NCBI GenBank assembly: GCA_000293845.2
Contig: ALYF01000003.1
Span: 620,001 to 684,000, forward strand
Reading direction: 5' to 3'
DNA from: an alpha proteobacterium IMCC14465
GTDB lineage: Bacteria; Pseudomonadota; Alphaproteobacteria; RS24
DNA length: 64,000 nt
In this document: one piece after another, positions 40,012 through 50,579 of the stretch
How positions within the stretch are numbered: the first letter of the stretch is position 1
Layout of the letters: every line of letters begins with the position of its first letter
Program-made: the position numbers and the translations under genes
The notes under the pieces: generated by a model
What the model was told of the DNA's origin: nothing
Database searches by the model: none
What the model saw: only the letters and a program-made list of their open reading frames with translations

Positions 40012-40926
40012 ATGACTGACGGCATCTCATTTTCAGAATTCGCAAACGCAAAAATTAATCTCAACCTTACTGTTTTGGGAAAAAGACCGGACGGGTATCA
40101 CGCGCTGGATAGTCTGGTCGTATTTGCGCTGCTTGGTGATAGCGTGTCCGTCTCGCCTTCTGACGATATCACGCTCACTTATGCAGGCACCTTTGCGGCT
40201 GAGTTACAGGCTTCATTTGCGCCCGATGCCGAAGATTTAGTTTTGACAGCCGCCCGCATGCTGCGCGCGGAGAGCGGTGTAACCACAGGCGCGGCTTTGC
40301 AATTGCATAAATCCGTTCCGCTTGGTGCGGGTCTGGGCGGCGGGTCGGCGGATGCGGCGGCATGTCTGCGACTGCTGAACAGTTTTTGGAAACTTGATTG
40401 GTCATTGGACGCATTAATGGCCTTGGGCGCCCGGATTGGGTCAGATGTACCTGCTTGTGTGATGAACACATCTTGCCGGATGACCGGACGCGGCGAGCAT
40501 GTTGAAAAAGTCGAAAACCTGCCAGGTCTATTTTGTGTGCTTGTAAATCCGGGGGTGCATGTTTCCACAGCAGAAATTTTCCGTCAGATGAAAAAGCCAC
40601 AAATAAGCGCGGATATAGTGGGCGCCCCCCTCCAGCCGTTTCCGGATTTTTCTATCCCTGCGACGCTTTATGCTTATCTGGAAGCAACCGGCAACGACCT
40701 ATTGATGCCTGCGATTGCGGCAGCACCTGTTATCCAGGATGTGTTGGCTGCGCTTAATGATGTCGGGGCGGATATATCTGCTATGACGGGGAGCGGTAGC
40801 ACTTGTTTTGGCCTGTTCTTGGATGAGAAGACAGCCCAGCGCGCGCAAGCGAAACTTAAAGGCTTATTTCCAGACTATTGGGTTGAAGCAACACTACTCA
40901 AAACAACTGTGCTTAAAACTGATTAG
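40012..40926 (+). CDS. ispE: 4-diphosphocytidyl-2-C-methyl-D-erythritol kinase
   Basis: MEP pathway GHMP kinase. Start at ATG 40012 gives FANAKINLNLTVLGKRPDGY at the N-terminus. The phosphate loop is VPLGAGLGGGSADAAACLRL and the C-terminal GHMP motif is MTGSGSTCFGLF. 304 aa. It begins 7 bp after the TPR gene stop; the longer open frame upstream overlaps that gene. Convergent with the polyprenyl synthase gene by a 4-bp overlap. Confidence 0.96.
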   Translation: MTDGISFSEFANAKINLNLTVLGKRPDGYHALDSLVVFALLGDSVSVSPSDDITLTYAGTFAAELQASFAPDAEDLVLTAARMLRAESGVTTGAALQLHKSVPLGAGLGGGSADAAACLRLLNSFWKLDWSLDALMALGARIGSDVPACVMNTSCRMTGRGEHVEKVENLPGLFCVLVNPGVHVSTAEIFRQMKKPQISADIVGAPLQPFPDFSIPATLYAYLEATGNDLLMPAIAAAPVIQDVLAALNDVGADISAMTGSGSTCFGLFLDEKTAQRAQAKLKGLFPDYWVEATLLKTTVLKTD

Positions 40927-41933
40927 TAAGCGCGGGAAATACAGAAATTTATGACATCCAGCATTTGCTGGCGGGTTTCGGTTTCCCGGAATGTCACCAA
41001 TGCATCTTTAGCAATACTGCCATAATGCGCGGCGCGGTCGCGCGTATCTTCGAGCGTTTTGTATTTTGTTAAAAGATTGCAGGCTTTTTCGAAGTCATCT
41101 TCTTTTTGGTCGCGTGCCTCAATAGTGCGGCGCCAAAATTCTCTTTCGCTTTCATCCCCCCTGCGATACGCCAGAATAATCGGCAGGGTAATCTTTCCCT
41201 CACGGAAATCATCACCGGCATTTTTACCAATATCCGAGGAGTGTCCATAATCAAGAACATCATCGACGAGCTGAAAAGCGATGCCCAGATTGCGCCCATA
41301 TGAAGCGAGTGCGGCGGCGACGGAATGATCTTGGTCACCGATAAGTGCGCCAACTTCAGTCGCCGCAGAGAACAAGGCTGCGGTCTTTGAGTCGACAACA
41401 CGCATATAAGCATCTTCAGTGGTATCGAGATTATTCATTATACTCAGTTGTAACACCTCGCCTTCGGCGATAATGGCGGCGGCATCGGAAAGGACCTTCA
41501 AGGCCGGTATAGAGCCGGTAGACACCATGAGGCGAAAAGCCTGACCGAGCAAATAATCACCAACCAAAACACTGGCCGCATTACCCCAGCCCATGCGGGC
41601 AGTTTGACGACCACGACGCATATCGCTTTCATCGACCACATCATCATGTAAGAGCGTTGCCGTGTGCATTAATTCAACAGATGCCGCAAGCGTAATATGG
41701 CTTTTGCCCGCATATTCCGTCAGCCGTGCTGAAGCGAGTGTTAGAAGTGGTCTCAGTCTTTTGCCGCCGGATATGAAAATATGGTTGCTAATGTCCGGCA
41801 CATTTGTCACGTCGGATACAATTTTGTTGCGGATGATTTGGTCAACCGATTGCATTTCTTTTTGAAAAGCTGACAGCAGATTGCTTAGAACGTCTTCACG
41901 TTTAAAATTTTCAAAAAAAACAACGCTTTCCAT
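40923..41933 (-). CDS. ispB: Long-chain polyprenyl diphosphate synthase
   Basis: Trans-prenyltransferase making the ubiquinone side chain. The first aspartate-rich motif is LLHDDVVDESDMRRGRQTAR and the second is QLVDDVLDYGHSSDIGKNAG. FISGGKRLRPLLTLASARL is the start-of-domain signature. 336 aa is the length of octaprenyl or decaprenyl synthases; chain length cannot be told by eye. Divergent from trmN6. Confidence 0.93.
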   Translation of the reverse strand: MESVVFFENFKREDVLSNLLSAFQKEMQSVDQIIRNKIVSDVTNVPDISNHIFISGGKRLRPLLTLASARLTEYAGKSHITLAASVELMHTATLLHDDVVDESDMRRGRQTARMGWGNAASVLVGDYLLGQAFRLMVSTGSIPALKVLSDAAAIIAEGEVLQLSIMNNLDTTEDAYMRVVDSKTAALFSAATEVGALIGDQDHSVAAALASYGRNLGIAFQLVDDVLDYGHSSDIGKNAGDDFREGKITLPIILAYRRGDESEREFWRRTIEARDQKEDDFEKACNLLTKYKTLEDTRDRAAHYGSIAKDALVTFRETETRQQMLDVINFCISRAY

Positions 41934-42047
41934 AACCTAATCGCTTTTCAAATATGGTATGTTCAACTTGCTGGAGTAAATCAGCCTAGAGATGAAGTTT
42001 CAAGTGCTTCATCTCGTCTCATAAAGGATATAAAACGGGACGAAGAG

Positions 42048-42836
42048 ATGTCGACTGAATTCCGGCAAACCACATGTGATAAATTTCTGGGTGGGCAAAT
42101 TCAAGCCTATCAACCTGAAAAAGGCTTTCGTAGCGGCTCAGATGCGGTTTTGCTAGCTGCCGCCGTGCAAATGCAGACTGGCGCGACTTACCTCGAATTT
42201 GGTTGCGGTGTTGGGGTGGCGTCTTTGTGTCTTGCTCACAGGCTGCTTAAGGAAGGCATTCATCACAGCATTACAGCGCTTGATATCCAGCCGGGACTTA
42301 TTGATTTGGCGCGTCAAAATACGGATATGAACAAGATAAAGCCAAAGCCGGATTTTTTTGTTCAGGACATTACGGCTAAGTTTTCTGATTGGGCAAATAT
42401 GCCGCCAGCCGGTTTTCATCATGTTTTTGCCAACCCGCCTTATTTTGAAACAGACAAAAGTTTTGCCCCGCCGGATGAGAGCAAAGCGCAGGCGCATGTT
42501 TCAGACACTGCGGATTTGGCAATATGGATTAAACGCGCTGCCGCGTGCCTGACCGGTGGGGGGCAATTGACGCTGATTTACAGAGCTGATGCGCTCGATA
42601 GGCTGTTAAGTGCTTTATCACCACAATTTGGCAATATCGCTATTTTGCCAATCACTGCCGCGCCAGATAAACCGGCAAGCCGGGTGATTGTAAGCGCCAG
42701 GCGGGATGCGAAAGGTAAACTGCATTTACTGCCGCCTTTGGTGACGCATAAAGATAATGTTTATACGGACGAGCTTGAGCAAATTCTGCGCGGTGGTGGA
42801 AGTTTGCAGAAAAGGTTTGAAGTCTCATCGTTTTAA
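42048..42836 (+). CDS. TrmN6-like tRNA adenine-N6 methyltransferase
   Basis: 262 aa Rossmann methyltransferase. FLGGQIQAYQPEKGFRSGSD and AVLLAAAV match the TrmN6/YfiC group; the SAM site is YLEFGCGVGVASLCLAHRL and the catalytic motif NPPYF. This group methylates A37 of tRNA-Val in E. coli. It lies between the divergent polyprenyl synthase gene and glyQ, as in many alphaproteobacteria. Confidence 0.88.
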   Translation: MSTEFRQTTCDKFLGGQIQAYQPEKGFRSGSDAVLLAAAVQMQTGATYLEFGCGVGVASLCLAHRLLKEGIHHSITALDIQPGLIDLARQNTDMNKIKPKPDFFVQDITAKFSDWANMPPAGFHHVFANPPYFETDKSFAPPDESKAQAHVSDTADLAIWIKRAAACLTGGGQLTLIYRADALDRLLSALSPQFGNIAILPITAAPDKPASRVIVSARRDAKGKLHLLPPLVTHKDNVYTDELEQILRGGGSLQKRFEVSSF

Positions 42837-42888
42837 TCTGTGTTTTAATCTTTGTTTTTATTCTGTGTTTTTATTCTGTGTTTTTTAA
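42836..42888. repeat. T-rich tandem repeat downstream of trmN6-like gene
   Basis: Four related copies of a 13-bp unit, TTCTGTGTTTTTA (clear copies at 42861 and 42874). It may act as a U-rich 3' end, but no stable stem precedes it. Confidence 0.7.
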
Positions 42889-42956
42889 TCCGTTAGGATT
42901 GCAATTCGACCTCTGAGTGGATAGTTTCGCTTGAATTCAAGGAACGCTTTGAACCC

Positions 42957-43832
42957 ATGGCAAATGACGTAAAAAATTCATTTCAAGACCTCATTCTGAA
43001 CTTGCAAAGGTATTGGGCGGATCAAGGATGCGTTATTTTACAGCCCTATGATATGGAAATGGGGGCCGGGACGTTCCATCCCGCGACTGTGTTGCGCGCT
43101 TTAGGGCCAGAAGAGTGGAATGTGGCTTATGTTCAGCCTTCCCGCCGCCCGACAGATGGTCGCTATGGTGAGAACCCTAATCGCTTCCAGCATTATTATC
43201 AGTTCCAAGTTATTTTGAAGCCATCCCCGGATAATATTCAGCAGCTTTATCTCGATAGCCTCGCTGTGCTGGGGATTGACTCGAAAGCCCATGATATCCG
43301 CTTTGTTGAGGATGACTGGGAAAGCCCCACACTGGGCGCATGGGGTTTGGGCTGGGAGGTCTGGTGTGATGGTATGGAAGTTTCTCAATTTACCTATTTC
43401 CAGCAGGTTGGCGGTATTGATGTAGATATTGTCTCGGGTGAACTGACCTATGGTCTCGAACGCCTGGCTATGTATGTTCAGGGCGTCGATAATGGTTATG
43501 AGCTTGATTTTAACGGTAGGGGCGTGACCTATGGTGATGTTTTTCACCGCAATGAGGTGGAATTTTCACATTATAATTTTGAGGCCGCTGATACGGATAT
43601 TCTGCTGCGCCATTTTGAGGATGCCGAAACCGAATGTCGCCAGCTTGCCGAAAAGGGGTTGGCTTTACCTGCCTATGACCAATGTATGAAAGCCAGTCAT
43701 AATTTCAATCTTCTGGATGCGCGCGGGGTGATTTCGGTGACCGAACGTCAGGCCTATATCGGGCGTGTGCGGGCATTGGCAAAAATCTGCGCTGAAACAT
43801 GGCTAGGTCAAGACGGGTCAAATAATGACTGA
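42957..43832 (+). CDS. glyQ: Glycyl-tRNA synthetase alpha subunit
   Basis: Class II synthetase catalytic subunit of the alpha2beta2 enzyme. [40 protein letters not shown] and [20 protein letters not shown] are unmistakable. 291 aa is normal. It overlaps glyS by 8 bp. Confidence 0.98.
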   Translation: MANDVKNSFQDLILNLQRYWADQGCVILQPYDMEMGAGTFHPATVLRALGPEEWNVAYVQPSRRPTDGRYGENPNRFQHYYQFQVILKPSPDNIQQLYLDSLAVLGIDSKAHDIRFVEDDWESPTLGAWGLGWEVWCDGMEVSQFTYFQQVGGIDVDIVSGELTYGLERLAMYVQGVDNGYELDFNGRGVTYGDVFHRNEVEFSHYNFEAADTDILLRHFEDAETECRQLAEKGLALPAYDQCMKASHNFNLLDARGVISVTERQAYIGRVRALAKICAETWLGQDGSNND

Positions 43833-45933
43833 TTTGATTCTTGAATTTTACTCGGAAGAAATTCCTGCGGCTATGCAAGCGCCGGCGGCGGCTGACTTAC
43901 ACAAAAAAGTCGCTGATTTTTTGACATCTAATGGCATTGAAGATGCCGCGCTTGAAACATATTGCGCGCCGCAAAGATTGGCTTTGTTTGGGCGCAATCT
44001 GCCTGCTGAACTGGCTGAAAAAAGAGAAGAGAAAAAAGGCCCGCGTATTGATGCCCCTGAAAAGGCGATTGAGGGTTTTCTCAAAGCGAATGGTCTTTCA
44101 AACACACAGAGCCTGACGGTGCGTGACGACCCGAAAGGGGCGTTTTATATTCTTGAAAAGATTATACCCGGGTGCGATTTCAGCACAGCGTTGGAAGCCT
44201 TTATCCCTGAACTTGTGCGCGGTTTTAATTGGCCGAAATCCATGCGGTGGGGTAATGGCACTCTGCGCTGGGTACGCCCGTTACGGGGGCTTTTATGTGT
44301 GTTTAACGGCAAGGTTCTCTCTTGTTCGGTTGAAGGTATTGAAGCCGGGAATATCACATACGGGCATAGATTTATGGCACCTGATGCGCTGACGCTGGAA
44401 AAGGCTGATGACTATCTGCCCAAGCTCGAGCAGGCTTATGTGATTGCCGATAGGTCGAAGCGTCAGGCGCTGATACACGAAAAGGCGCAAGCCTTAGCCA
44501 CAGCTGAGGGATTGGTGCTGATGGATGATGCTGGCCTGTTATCGGAAGTTGCCGGACTTGTAGAATGGCCAGTGCCCCTTATGGGGCGGATTGATGATGC
44601 GTTTATGGATGTGCCGGAAGAAGTGCTTGTCTCGGTGATGCGGACACATCAAAAATATCTTACCCTGCGTGATAAGGACGGCAAGCTTGCGCCGCGTTTT
44701 ATCACCATAGCCAATATCGAAACGTCTGATGAGGGGGCTAAAATTATTGCCGGTAATGAGCGCGTATTGCGGGCGCGGCTATCAGATGCGCGTTTCTTTT
44801 GGGATGAAGATAGGAAAACCGAACTATCCGCCCGTAAGCAGGATTTAAATAAAGTAACCTTTCACGCCAAGCTCGGTACGGTCAGTGATAAAACTGACCG
44901 CATTGAAAAACTCGTGGCTTATTTTGCTGATATCGAAGCCGGTTTCAGTTTTGACGATTTGCCGCTAAATGCTTCTGATGAGGCCGTCATACAGGCGGCG
45001 ACATTGTGCAAGGCAGACCTCGTTACGGGTATGGTTTATGAGTTCCCTGAATTGCAGGGTATTATGGGCGGCTATTACACAACGCTTCAATTTGAGGACG
45101 CAAAAATCGGTGATGCCATTCGTGACCATTATAAACCTCTTGGGCCGAATGATGCGATACCGGCAACGGCGGAAGGGCGTCTTGTTGCTATGGCGGATAA
45201 GATGGATACGTTGGCGGGGTTTTGGTTAATTGATGAATTGCCGACAGGCTCGAAAGACCCTTATGCGCTTAGACGGGCATCTCTCGGCATTATCCGTATG
45301 CTGATTGAAGGCGAAAAGCGGCTTAATCTGGCTGACTTCATCCATGCTGCCATGCAGAACTATCCAGCGCCCCTAAAGGATAATGCGACAGCTGGGCAAG
45401 AAGCGGAAAAATTAAGACTGTTCTTTATTGACCGCCTGAAAATTTATCTGCGCGATAAAAAAGATATCCGCCCTGATATTGTCGATGCGGTGCTGGCTGT
45501 GTCGGTTCAGGCATATCGTGATGATATTTATGTGCTGTCGCTGATGGCAGAAGCGTTGAAAACTTTTCTGGCTTCTGAAAATGGCACAAATTTGCTTGCC
45601 GGTTATCGCCGTGTGCGCGGGATTTTGAAAAAGTCACCTGCGGAGGCTTTACAAATTGAGGCTTTGCAAATTAACGAGTCGCTCCTGACCAGTGAGGCGG
45701 AAAAAACATTCTTCGCAGCATTGAACGGTTTGCAAATTGCTGAGATTACTTCTGTTGCTGATTACACGAAAAATCTTGAAAATCTTGCGGCCCTGCGTGA
45801 ACCGGTTGATATATTTTTCGACCATGTTTTGGTGCAGGATGAGGATGAAAAAATTCGCCAGAATCGCCTAGCTTTGATAAACCAACTCATTATTGCTATG
45901 GATAGCGCGGCTGATTTCAGCTTAATTGAATAG
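43825..45933 (+). CDS. glyS: Glycyl-tRNA synthetase beta subunit
   Basis: 702 aa; tRNA recognition and HD-like domain. [20 protein letters not shown] is the start, [20 protein letters not shown] and [19 protein letters not shown] are signatures. The C-terminal region carries a 15-bp tandem duplication (45643-45672) read as [10 protein letters not shown]. Works with GlyQ to charge glycine tRNA; in a genome that also invests in a glycine riboswitch. Confidence 0.97.
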   Translation: MTDLILEFYSEEIPAAMQAPAAADLHKKVADFLTSNGIEDAALETYCAPQRLALFGRNLPAELAEKREEKKGPRIDAPEKAIEGFLKANGLSNTQSLTVRDDPKGAFYILEKIIPGCDFSTALEAFIPELVRGFNWPKSMRWGNGTLRWVRPLRGLLCVFNGKVLSCSVEGIEAGNITYGHRFMAPDALTLEKADDYLPKLEQAYVIADRSKRQALIHEKAQALATAEGLVLMDDAGLLSEVAGLVEWPVPLMGRIDDAFMDVPEEVLVSVMRTHQKYLTLRDKDGKLAPRFITIANIETSDEGAKIIAGNERVLRARLSDARFFWDEDRKTELSARKQDLNKVTFHAKLGTVSDKTDRIEKLVAYFADIEAGFSFDDLPLNASDEAVIQAATLCKADLVTGMVYEFPELQGIMGGYYTTLQFEDAKIGDAIRDHYKPLGPNDAIPATAEGRLVAMADKMDTLAGFWLIDELPTGSKDPYALRRASLGIIRMLIEGEKRLNLADFIHAAMQNYPAPLKDNATAGQEAEKLRLFFIDRLKIYLRDKKDIRPDIVDAVLAVSVQAYRDDIYVLSLMAEALKTFLASENGTNLLAGYRRVRGILKKSPAEALQIEALQINESLLTSEAEKTFFAALNGLQIAEITSVADYTKNLENLAALREPVDIFFDHVLVQDEDEKIRQNRLALINQLIIAMDSAADFSLIE
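45643..45672. repeat. 15-bp in-frame tandem duplication in glyS
   Basis: GAGGCTTTACAAATT followed by GAGGCTTTGCAAATT, one base apart, adding five residues to GlyS. Confidence 0.85.
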
Positions 45934-45975
45934 GCGCTTTGTCGCGTAAGAATTTTAGAAGCTTTAGGTGTTGTG

Positions 45976-48654
45976 ATGTCTGATACCAAATGGGTTTATA
46001 GTTTTGGAGATGGCTCTGCCGAAGGGTCCGCAGAGATGAAAAATCTGCTGGGTGGCAAGGGTGCTAATCTGGCTGAAATGTGCCGCCTCGGTCTCCCTGT
46101 CCCGCCCGGCCTTACCATTACCACCGAAGTCTGTTCAGCTTTTTATGACAATGACCGCAACTATCCGGATGGATTAGATAGCCAGCTGAATGATGCGCTG
46201 ACGGCTATCAGCAAAGCGGTTGGAAGTGATTTCGGTAATCCTGAAAACCCTTTGCTTGTTTCTGTGCGCTCTGGTGCGCGTGCCTCGATGCCGGGGATGA
46301 TGGATACGGTTCTCAATCTTGGCATGAATGATGCCACGGTTGCCGGTCTTGCCAAACGCGCCGGAGATGAGAGATTTGCGTGGGACAGCTATCGACGCTT
46401 TATCCAGATGTATTCCGATGTGGTTTTGGGTGTCGGTCACGATAATTTCGAGGAAATTCTCGACGATTATAAAATGCAACAAGGCCATTATGTCGATACG
46501 GATTTAACCGCTGAAGACTGGCAGTATATTGTGACGTCTTACAAGCAACGGGTGAATGAGGTTTATGGCGCTGATTTTCCTCAAGATGTGATGGAACAGC
46601 TCTGGGGCGCGGTTGGGGCGGTCTTCGGGTCATGGCGCAATGCACGGGCTGAAACCTATCGCCGCTTGAATAATATTCCTGAAAGCTGGGGTACGGCAGT
46701 CAATGTGCAGGCCATGGTGTTTGGCAATCTCGGGCCGACCTCGGCGACGGGCGTTGCCTTTACGCGTAACCCCTCAACGGGTGAAAATGCTCTTTATGGT
46801 GAGTTTCTGGTCAACGCGCAGGGCGAAGATGTCGTCGCCGGTATTCGGACCCCGCAAAACCTCACCAAAATCGCCAGAGAAGAAGCGGGCAGTGACATGC
46901 CTTCCATGGAAGAGGTCATGCCAGAAGTCTTCGGTCAATTGGTGGATGTGAATCTCAAGCTCGAAAATCATTACCGCGACATGCAGGATATTGAATTTAC
47001 CGTTCAAGACGGCAAATTATGGATGCTGCAAACGCGCTCGGGTAAACGCACGACAGCGGCGGCACTTAAAATCGCCGTCGATATGGTCGCAGAAGGTCTT
47101 ATCACCAAAGATGAGGCGGTGTTGCGTATTGACCCGATGTCGCTTGATCAACTGCTCCATCCAATGCTGGACCCTGATGCCAAATTCGACATTATCGCAA
47201 GTGGTCTTCCTGCTTCTCCTGGAGCGGCAAGTGGTGCTGTTGTCTTTAGTGCTGATGAAGCCGAAAAAGCCAAGGCAGATGGGCGAAAAGTTATTCTTGT
47301 GCGGATGGAAACCAGTCCGGAGGATATTCACGGCATGCATGCTGCTGAAGGTATTCTGACATCCAGAGGTGGGATGACCAGTCACGCGGCTGTGGTGGCG
47401 CGTGGTATGGGGCGGCCTTGTGTGTCTGGTGCTGGCAGTGTGCGAATAGATTATGACAAGCAAGAATTTCAAGTGGCCGGCGTAAAGGTCGGTGTGGGTG
47501 AGACGATTACGCTGGATGGGGGAACGGGACGCGTCATGGCAGGGGAAGTGCCGACACGTCAGCCGGAACTCTCCGGCGACTTTGCCAGCCTGATTGCTTG
47601 GGCAGATGACATACGCCGCATGCGTGTTCGGACGAATGCAGAGACACCTGCTGATGCGGCCACAGCTATTAAGTTCGGCGCCGAAGGTATCGGGCTGTGC
47701 CGTACCGAGCATATGTTCTTTGATGCCAATAGGATTATGGCGGTACGAGAAATGATACTTGCCGAGACCCCTGAAGACCGTGCGAAGCCACTTGAGCGCA
47801 TTTTGCCAATGCAGCGTGATGATTTTACCGAGCTGTTTACGATTATGACGGGCATGCCTGTTACAATTAGATTGCTTGACCCGCCGCTTCATGAGTTTTT
47901 ACCCCAAAATGAAGAAGATATATTGCAGGTCGCCGCCGCGATTGGCATGACACAAGATAAACTCAAGCGTCGCATTCGAGAGCTGGAAGAAGTGAACCCG
48001 ATGCTGGGGCATCGTGGCTGTCGCATGGGGCTGACCTATCCGGAAATATATGAAATGCAGGCACGGGCCATTTTTGAGGCCGCGATTAATGTCGCCAAAA
48101 CATCCGGCTCGACAGTTGTGCCGGAGGTGATGATACCGCTTGTCGCCGATCATAGTGAGTTGAAAGAATTGGCAACCCGTATTGAGCGTATCGCCCAAGA
48201 TGTTATCCAAGAACAAAGTGCTGAAATTGATTATCTCATTGGCACTATGATTGAATTGCCGCGGGCGGCATTACGGGCGGCTGATATTGCTCAGACGGCT
48301 AAGTTTTTCTCTTTCGGTACAAATGATTTAACCCAGACGACGTTCGGCATCAGCCGAGATGATGCGGCATCCTTTATGGAGCCTTATTTATCCAGAGGTC
48401 TTTTTGAGTATGACCCTTTTGTCAGTCTTGATCAGGACGGGGTGGGTGAATTGGTTGAAATTGCTGTGGAACGCGGGCGTTCTGCGCGTGACGATCTAAA
48501 ACTTGGCATTTGTGGAGAGCATGGCGGTGATCCGGCTTCTATCGCGTTTTGTGAGAAAACCGGCCTTGATTATGTCTCTTGCTCGCCATACCGCGTGCCA
48601 ATCGCTCGACTTGCAGCGGCACAATCTTATTTACAGGCACGTAAAAAGAGCTAA
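45976..48654 (+). CDS. ppdK: Pyruvate, phosphate dikinase
   Basis: Interconverts pyruvate, ATP and Pi with PEP, AMP and PPi. N-terminal nucleotide-binding domain starts VYSFGDGSAEGSAEMKNLLG. The phospho-His is in LTSRGGMTSHAAVVARGMGR. The C-terminal PEP-binding barrel has GLCRTEHMFF and FSFGTNDLTQTTFGISRDDA. 892 aa is standard. The GTG at 45973 adjoins the ATG I use. It is followed by a terminator. Confidence 0.97.
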   Translation: MSDTKWVYSFGDGSAEGSAEMKNLLGGKGANLAEMCRLGLPVPPGLTITTEVCSAFYDNDRNYPDGLDSQLNDALTAISKAVGSDFGNPENPLLVSVRSGARASMPGMMDTVLNLGMNDATVAGLAKRAGDERFAWDSYRRFIQMYSDVVLGVGHDNFEEILDDYKMQQGHYVDTDLTAEDWQYIVTSYKQRVNEVYGADFPQDVMEQLWGAVGAVFGSWRNARAETYRRLNNIPESWGTAVNVQAMVFGNLGPTSATGVAFTRNPSTGENALYGEFLVNAQGEDVVAGIRTPQNLTKIAREEAGSDMPSMEEVMPEVFGQLVDVNLKLENHYRDMQDIEFTVQDGKLWMLQTRSGKRTTAAALKIAVDMVAEGLITKDEAVLRIDPMSLDQLLHPMLDPDAKFDIIASGLPASPGAASGAVVFSADEAEKAKADGRKVILVRMETSPEDIHGMHAAEGILTSRGGMTSHAAVVARGMGRPCVSGAGSVRIDYDKQEFQVAGVKVGVGETITLDGGTGRVMAGEVPTRQPELSGDFASLIAWADDIRRMRVRTNAETPADAATAIKFGAEGIGLCRTEHMFFDANRIMAVREMILAETPEDRAKPLERILPMQRDDFTELFTIMTGMPVTIRLLDPPLHEFLPQNEEDILQVAAAIGMTQDKLKRRIRELEEVNPMLGHRGCRMGLTYPEIYEMQARAIFEAAINVAKTSGSTVVPEVMIPLVADHSELKELATRIERIAQDVIQEQSAEIDYLIGTMIELPRAALRAADIAQTAKFFSFGTNDLTQTTFGISRDDAASFMEPYLSRGLFEYDPFVSLDQDGVGELVEIAVERGRSARDDLKLGICGEHGGDPASIAFCEKTGLDYVSCSPYRVPIARLAAAQSYLQARKKS

Positions 48655-48658
48655 AAAA

Positions 48659-48722
48659 CACCAAAAAGGCCTTAAAATACGTCAAAACAGCCTCTTTTAT
48701 GTAAAAAACGGGTTTTTTGGTG
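48659..48722 (+). terminator. Terminator-like hairpin after ppdK
   Basis: CACCAAAAA (48659-48667) pairs with TTTTTGGTG (48714-48722) and encloses an inner hairpin AAAAAA-CGGG-TTTTTT (48703-48718). T-rich sequence follows. It begins 5 bp after the stop codon. Confidence 0.6.
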
Positions 48723-48802
48723 CTTTCTTGTTTTAGATTTCACATTTCAGCCTGTTAAACCGGCCTCACGCTATTGTCACATTTTACTCACAGTATTTTG
48801 TA

Positions 48803-48929
48803 TCGAATCAAAATTGCAAATTTGTATACTGGTCTCATCTGATTTACGTCAAACAACGTAAATTAAAGGCTTTTGTAAACTTAGCTAATTAAGCTGTATG
48901 GGCTGATTAAGCTAAATGGGCTGATTAGG
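48803..48929 (+). promoter_or_regulatory. sleB upstream region: GANTC, inverted repeat, tandem repeat
   Basis: GAATC at 48805-48809, a TATACT -10-like hexamer at 48825-48830, an inverted repeat TTTACGT-N6-ACGTAAA at 48843-48862, and two copies of an 18-bp unit (48888-48905, 48906-48923) plus a partial third precede the cell-wall hydrolase gene. No regulator can be named. Confidence 0.5.
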
Positions 48930-48938
48930 TGGAATGGA

Positions 48939-49685
48939 ATGCTGGCACTTATTCAATGGCTAGAACTTGATAGATATCTCTATCGTTCCAGATGGCGTCT
49001 TTTTGGACATGTCTGTCTTGCCATGATTATTGCAAATGTTGGTTTGGTTGGATATCGCATCTATCTGGCGGTATCGCCGGATATGACTGTTATGACCGGC
49101 TCAGATTACGAAATCGCCCGCGTTGCGACCGTACCGCTTTATCTGCCGGAAAATATTGATGGTAAAATCCGTATGGCGCGGGTTGAAAGCCTCTATGACA
49201 CGGCCTCTGATAATCCTAATCATGAAACTCTTGAAGAAGCGCAACATTGTCTTGCTCAGGCGATTTATTTTGAAGCCAGAGGCGAGCCTGTTGAGGGCTG
49301 GGAGGCTGTCGGGCAGGTTGTGATTAATCGTGTCAGGGATAAGAGATATCCTGGCCAGATTTGTGATGTTGTCTTTCAAGGTGAATATCGTCGCCATCGT
49401 TGCCAGTTTTCATTTGCTTGTGATGGGGTCTCTGATCGCCCTTATGATAAAGACGCATGGCAGGCCGTTTATAACCTTTCCGGGAAACTGCTGACGCGTG
49501 GGATTGCGTCACAAACCGTCTCCCCGATAGTTGGCACGGCGACGCATTATCATGCTGATTATGTTGTGCCACATTGGTCGTCATCTCTGACACCTATCCG
49601 TAAAATCGGGCGGCATATTTTCTATCGTGAAGAGCCGGGTGGTGTTGCACCTAAGCCGCGCAAACGACCGGATTTATCATCCTAA
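48939..49685 (+). CDS. SleB-type cell wall hydrolase
   Basis: 248 aa. One N-terminal membrane helix (LFGHVCLAMIIANVGLVGYR) exposes a hydrolase-2 domain: EEAQHCLAQAIYFEARGEPV with the presumed catalytic Glu, WEAVGQVVINRVRDKRYPGQ, CQFSFACDG. Family members cleave peptidoglycan, in spores or in growing walls. GANTC and an inverted repeat in its leader suggest regulated expression. Convergent with nadC 13 bp away. Confidence 0.9.
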   Translation: MLALIQWLELDRYLYRSRWRLFGHVCLAMIIANVGLVGYRIYLAVSPDMTVMTGSDYEIARVATVPLYLPENIDGKIRMARVESLYDTASDNPNHETLEEAQHCLAQAIYFEARGEPVEGWEAVGQVVINRVRDKRYPGQICDVVFQGEYRRHRCQFSFACDGVSDRPYDKDAWQAVYNLSGKLLTRGIASQTVSPIVGTATHYHADYVVPHWSSSLTPIRKIGRHIFYREEPGGVAPKPRKRPDLSS

Positions 49686-49698
49686 TTGGGTTTTGCTG

Positions 49699-50559
49699 TT
49701 AGCTGAAAATTTCCATATCCAACCCAAAATCCATGGTTGGTGATGAATGGGTGATTTTACCTACCGAGATATAATCAACGCCCGTTTGCGCAATATCTGC
49801 CACGGTCTCAAGACTGACACGACCTGAGGCTTCAGTCGTTGCTTGACCGTTCACCTTGGCGACAGCTTCGCGCAACATATCCGGCGTCATATTATCGAGC
49901 AACACGACATCTGTCCCTTCTTGCAAGGCTTCGTCGAGTTGGGCCAACGTGTCAATTTCAATTTCTATTGTCACCATATGTCCGGCATTTTCTTTGGCGG
50001 CTTTAAGCGCGGCTGTAACGCTTCCGGCAACGGCGATATGATTATCCTTAATCAGAATGGCATCATCCAATCCAAAGCGGTGATTATAGCCGCCGCCAGT
50101 CCGCACGGCATATTTTTCAAGCGCGCGCAGACCTGGCGTGGTTTTGCGCGTACATGTAATCCGCGCCTTTGTGCCAGAGATTGCCGCGACAAAAGCCGCC
50201 GTATGGCTTGCAATGCCGGAGAGGTGACTGACAAAATTGAGCGCGACACGTTCCCCCGCCAGCAGACTTCTTGCATTGGTCTCAATGGTTAATACCGTAT
50301 CCCCGGGCGTAATATTCGTGCCATCTGCAACAGCATTGGAGAAGCTGGCAGCAGAGTCATTTTGAGAAAAGGCTTCCATTGCCAAATCAAGTCCAGCCAG
50401 AACGCCTTGCTCACGGCTCACAATTGATGCCTTAGCGCGGGCATTTTCGGGGATGACGCTTTGCGAGGTAATATCTCCGGCGCGACCTAAATCTTCAGCC
50501 AGTGCAAGGGAGACGGCGGAACGGGACAAGCTTTTGGGAATGGGCGCAATGAGGGGCAT
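49699..50559 (-). CDS. nadC: Nicotinate-nucleotide pyrophosphorylase (carboxylating)
   Basis: Converts quinolinate and PRPP to nicotinate mononucleotide. [59 protein letters not shown] and [14 protein letters not shown] are family blocks. 286 aa is normal. Third of nadA-nadB-nadC, 20 bp after nadB. Confidence 0.97.
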   Translation of the reverse strand: MPLIAPIPKSLSRSAVSLALAEDLGRAGDITSQSVIPENARAKASIVSREQGVLAGLDLAMEAFSQNDSAASFSNAVADGTNITPGDTVLTIETNARSLLAGERVALNFVSHLSGIASHTAAFVAAISGTKARITCTRKTTPGLRALEKYAVRTGGGYNHRFGLDDAILIKDNHIAVAGSVTAALKAAKENAGHMVTIEIEIDTLAQLDEALQEGTDVVLLDNMTPDMLREAVAKVNGQATTEASGRVSLETVADIAQTGVDYISVGKITHSSPTMDFGLDMEIFS

Positions 50560-50579
50560 TGGGTTCTCTTTTGTAAAGC

